NCBI GenBank assembly: GCA_025450155.1
Contig: JANWIB010000009.1
Span: forward strand, 1 to 7,763
From: Sphingobacteriaceae bacterium
GTDB lineage: Bacteria > Bacteroidota > Bacteroidia > Sphingobacteriales > Sphingobacteriaceae
DNA length: 7,763 nt
Direction: 5' to 3'
A program made the translations under genes and the position numbers. This document shows, in pieces, positions 6,669 through 7,763 of the stretch (within the stretch, counting starts at the first letter, position 1; each line of letters starts with the position of its first letter). The notes under the pieces were generated by a model, which did not search any database, had not been told where the DNA came from, and was given only the letters and a program-made list of their open reading frames with translations.

Positions 6669-6728
6669 CACTCCGCTCGACATGAAGCAACATTTTCAGT
6701 AATGTGGAAAAACATTCCGTTCAACGTG
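6669..6728 (+). repeat. Pair of imperfect 16-bp direct repeats upstream of the sensor kinase
   Basis: CACTCCGCTCGACATG (6669-6684) and CATTCCGTTCAACGTG (6713-6728) agree at 12 of 16 positions and lie 44 bases apart in the 192-base gap between the DUF5916 and kinase genes. All four differences are transitions. The GC-rich first copy stands out from its AT-rich surroundings. The pair may be regulator half-sites or the worn remains of a dispersed intergenic repeat; the sequence alone does not decide. Confidence 0.4.
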
Positions 6729-6788
6729 TTTTTTATGTAGCTTGGCTAAATAACTTTTATGATGAAGTCTTTTTTATGAATTTTGAGT

Positions 6789-7763
6789 ATGCCAGCGAAT
6801 GCAGCAACAAGTTTTTACCCTAATCAGAATGATGAACTCAGATTAATATCTCTGCGGAGATTAAATCAATTGTTTTCAAAGCGGGTTGTTTATCATATAC
6901 TCTTTTGGGTAGTCTTTTATTGTTTTAATGCTGCCTTCTTAGGGTATATTGAAGGAGAGTGGAAAAGAACTACTTACAGTTTTACACTGCGTTTCCCCTT
7001 TGTACTATTGGCTTGCTACCTGAATATGTATTTACTGATTCCTAAATTTTATTACCGAAATAAATTGTCAGGATATTTTTTAGCTGCATTATCAATAATA
7101 TTGTTACTAAATGCAATTAATTTGTGGTTATTAAACTCCTTAATTAATTCTGACATCTGCCCGAAAAGCTACGAAGCATTATCCAGGTTCACCCCAATTA
7201 ATTTTTTATATAAAGGTTTTTATATTCTGACCATTGTTGGCTTAACTAGTGGTATAAAACTTTCAAAAGACCATCTGAAACAAAATCAAAGGCTTGATCT
7301 GATTGAAAAAGAAAAGCTGAGTGCAGAGTTGCAAATGCTTCGTTCGCAAATCCAACCACACTTTTTCTTTAATACCTTAAATAACCTATATGCTTTAACC
7401 ATAAAAAAATCGGATGCAGCTCCAGATATTGTTTTAAAATTATCTGATTTAATGAGCTATGTGTTGTACGAGTCAGATCAGGATAAAACTAAACTATCGA
7501 AAGAAATTGAGCATATTCAAAATTATATTGATCTGGAACGCTTAAGGCTGAATAATAACGTAAATATAAAATTTGATATTGTAAACCAGGCTGAAGATAA
7601 GGAAGTACCGCCCCTTATATTCCTTCCATTTATCGAAAATAGTTTTAAACACGGGGTAGGGGATCAGGTAAAAAATGGTTTTATTCATGTTAAACTGGTT
7701 ATAAATAACGAAGGTATTTCATTTAGAATTGAGAATTCTATGGCTGAAATAGTGTCTTCCAAA
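6789..7763 (+). CDS. LytS/YehU-type sensor histidine kinase, 3' end missing
   Basis: The frame is open from ATG 6789 to the right edge (325 residues); an in-frame TGA at 6777 limits the start to ATG 6789 or TTG 6783. Four hydrophobic helices lie at about 33-54, 64-84, 95-119 and 139-157, forming a membrane sensor with no large periplasmic domain. A coiled-coil linker (159-186) leads into the histidine-kinase core of the LytTR-associated class: QIQPHFFFNTLNNLY (187-201), with phosphoacceptor H191, then YIDLERLRL (246-254), and an N-box PPLIFLPFIENSFKHGV (274-290) with E283/N284. The Leu common in PHFLFN is Phe here. The glycine-rich ATP lid lies beyond the window. Such kinases phosphorylate a LytTR-domain response regulator, normally encoded immediately downstream. 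The signal sensed is unknown. The start has no Shine-Dalgarno sequence. Confidence 0.92.
   Translation, partial: MPANAATSFYPNQNDELRLISLRRLNQLFSKRVVYHILFWVVFYCFNAAFLGYIEGEWKRTTYSFTLRFPFVLLACYLNMYLLIPKFYYRNKLSGYFLAALSIILLLNAINLWLLNSLINSDICPKSYEALSRFTPINFLYKGFYILTIVGLTSGIKLSKDHLKQNQRLDLIEKEKLSAELQMLRSQIQPHFFFNTLNNLYALTIKKSDAAPDIVLKLSDLMSYVLYESDQDKTKLSKEIEHIQNYIDLERLRLNNNVNIKFDIVNQAEDKEVPPLIFLPFIENSFKHGVGDQVKNGFIHVKLVINNEGISFRIENSMAEIVSSK

Noticed and set aside
6690..6716. Alternating ACATT/AATGT/ACATT segments resembling an attenuator with mutually exclusive stems
   Set aside because: Each stem is only five pairs with no extension, so neither structure would be stable; this is expected by chance in AT-rich DNA.
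6760..6823. Very short frames before the kinase (MMKSFL and a 15-codon frame starting at 6776) as leader peptides
   Set aside because: They are too short, have no ribosome-binding signal, and show no regulatory codon pattern or associated hairpin.

Overview
The window looks like ordinary chromosome from a member of the Bacteroidota, most likely a Pedobacter-like member of the Sphingobacteriia. The evidence is low-GC coding DNA, starts without Shine-Dalgarno sequences, TAnnTTTG promoter boxes, and several protein families largely confined to this phylum (DUF5606, DUF5916, and a secreted protein often mislabelled 'asparagine synthetase B'). No rRNA, tRNA, CRISPR array, insertion sequence or phage gene is visible, and no stretch longer than about 300 bases lacks a gene.

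Layout, left to right. (1) 1-1123, minus strand: the N-terminal 374 codons of a secreted protein with a class-I glutamine-amidotransferase-like core, cut by the window edge. (2) 1124-1244: a divergent promoter region carrying the same -7 octamer (TACCTTTG) on both strands. (3) 1245-1682, plus strand: a cytoplasmic cyclophilin-type prolyl isomerase. (4) 1683-1760: a hairpin-forming element with a 7-bp tandem repeat, ending four bases before the next start codon. (5) 1761-2249, plus strand: a DUF5606 protein with a histone-like basic tail, closed by a terminator that appears to work in both directions. (6) 2281-2403, minus strand: an intact 40-residue single-helix membrane protein. (7) 2497-4332, plus strand: a MutS-family ATPase that has membrane helices and no mismatch-recognition module. 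(8) 4344-6596, minus strand: a DUF5916 outer-membrane protein with an N-terminal CBM9-like domain, convergent with the MutS-like gene. (9) 6789-7763, plus strand: the N-terminal 325 codons of a LytS/YehU-type sensor histidine kinase, cut by the right edge.

The genes do not form one obvious pathway. Orientation changes almost every gene, and only the cyclophilin and DUF5606 genes could share a transcript. The kinase probably has its LytTR response-regulator partner just outside the window, as is usual for this family. I see no multi-gene defence, secretion or biosynthetic system. The items most worth a second look are the membrane-anchored MutS-like ATPase, the heptamer-repeat hairpin at the DUF5606 start, the small membrane protein, and the amidotransferase-like protein whose usual name does not fit its sequence.
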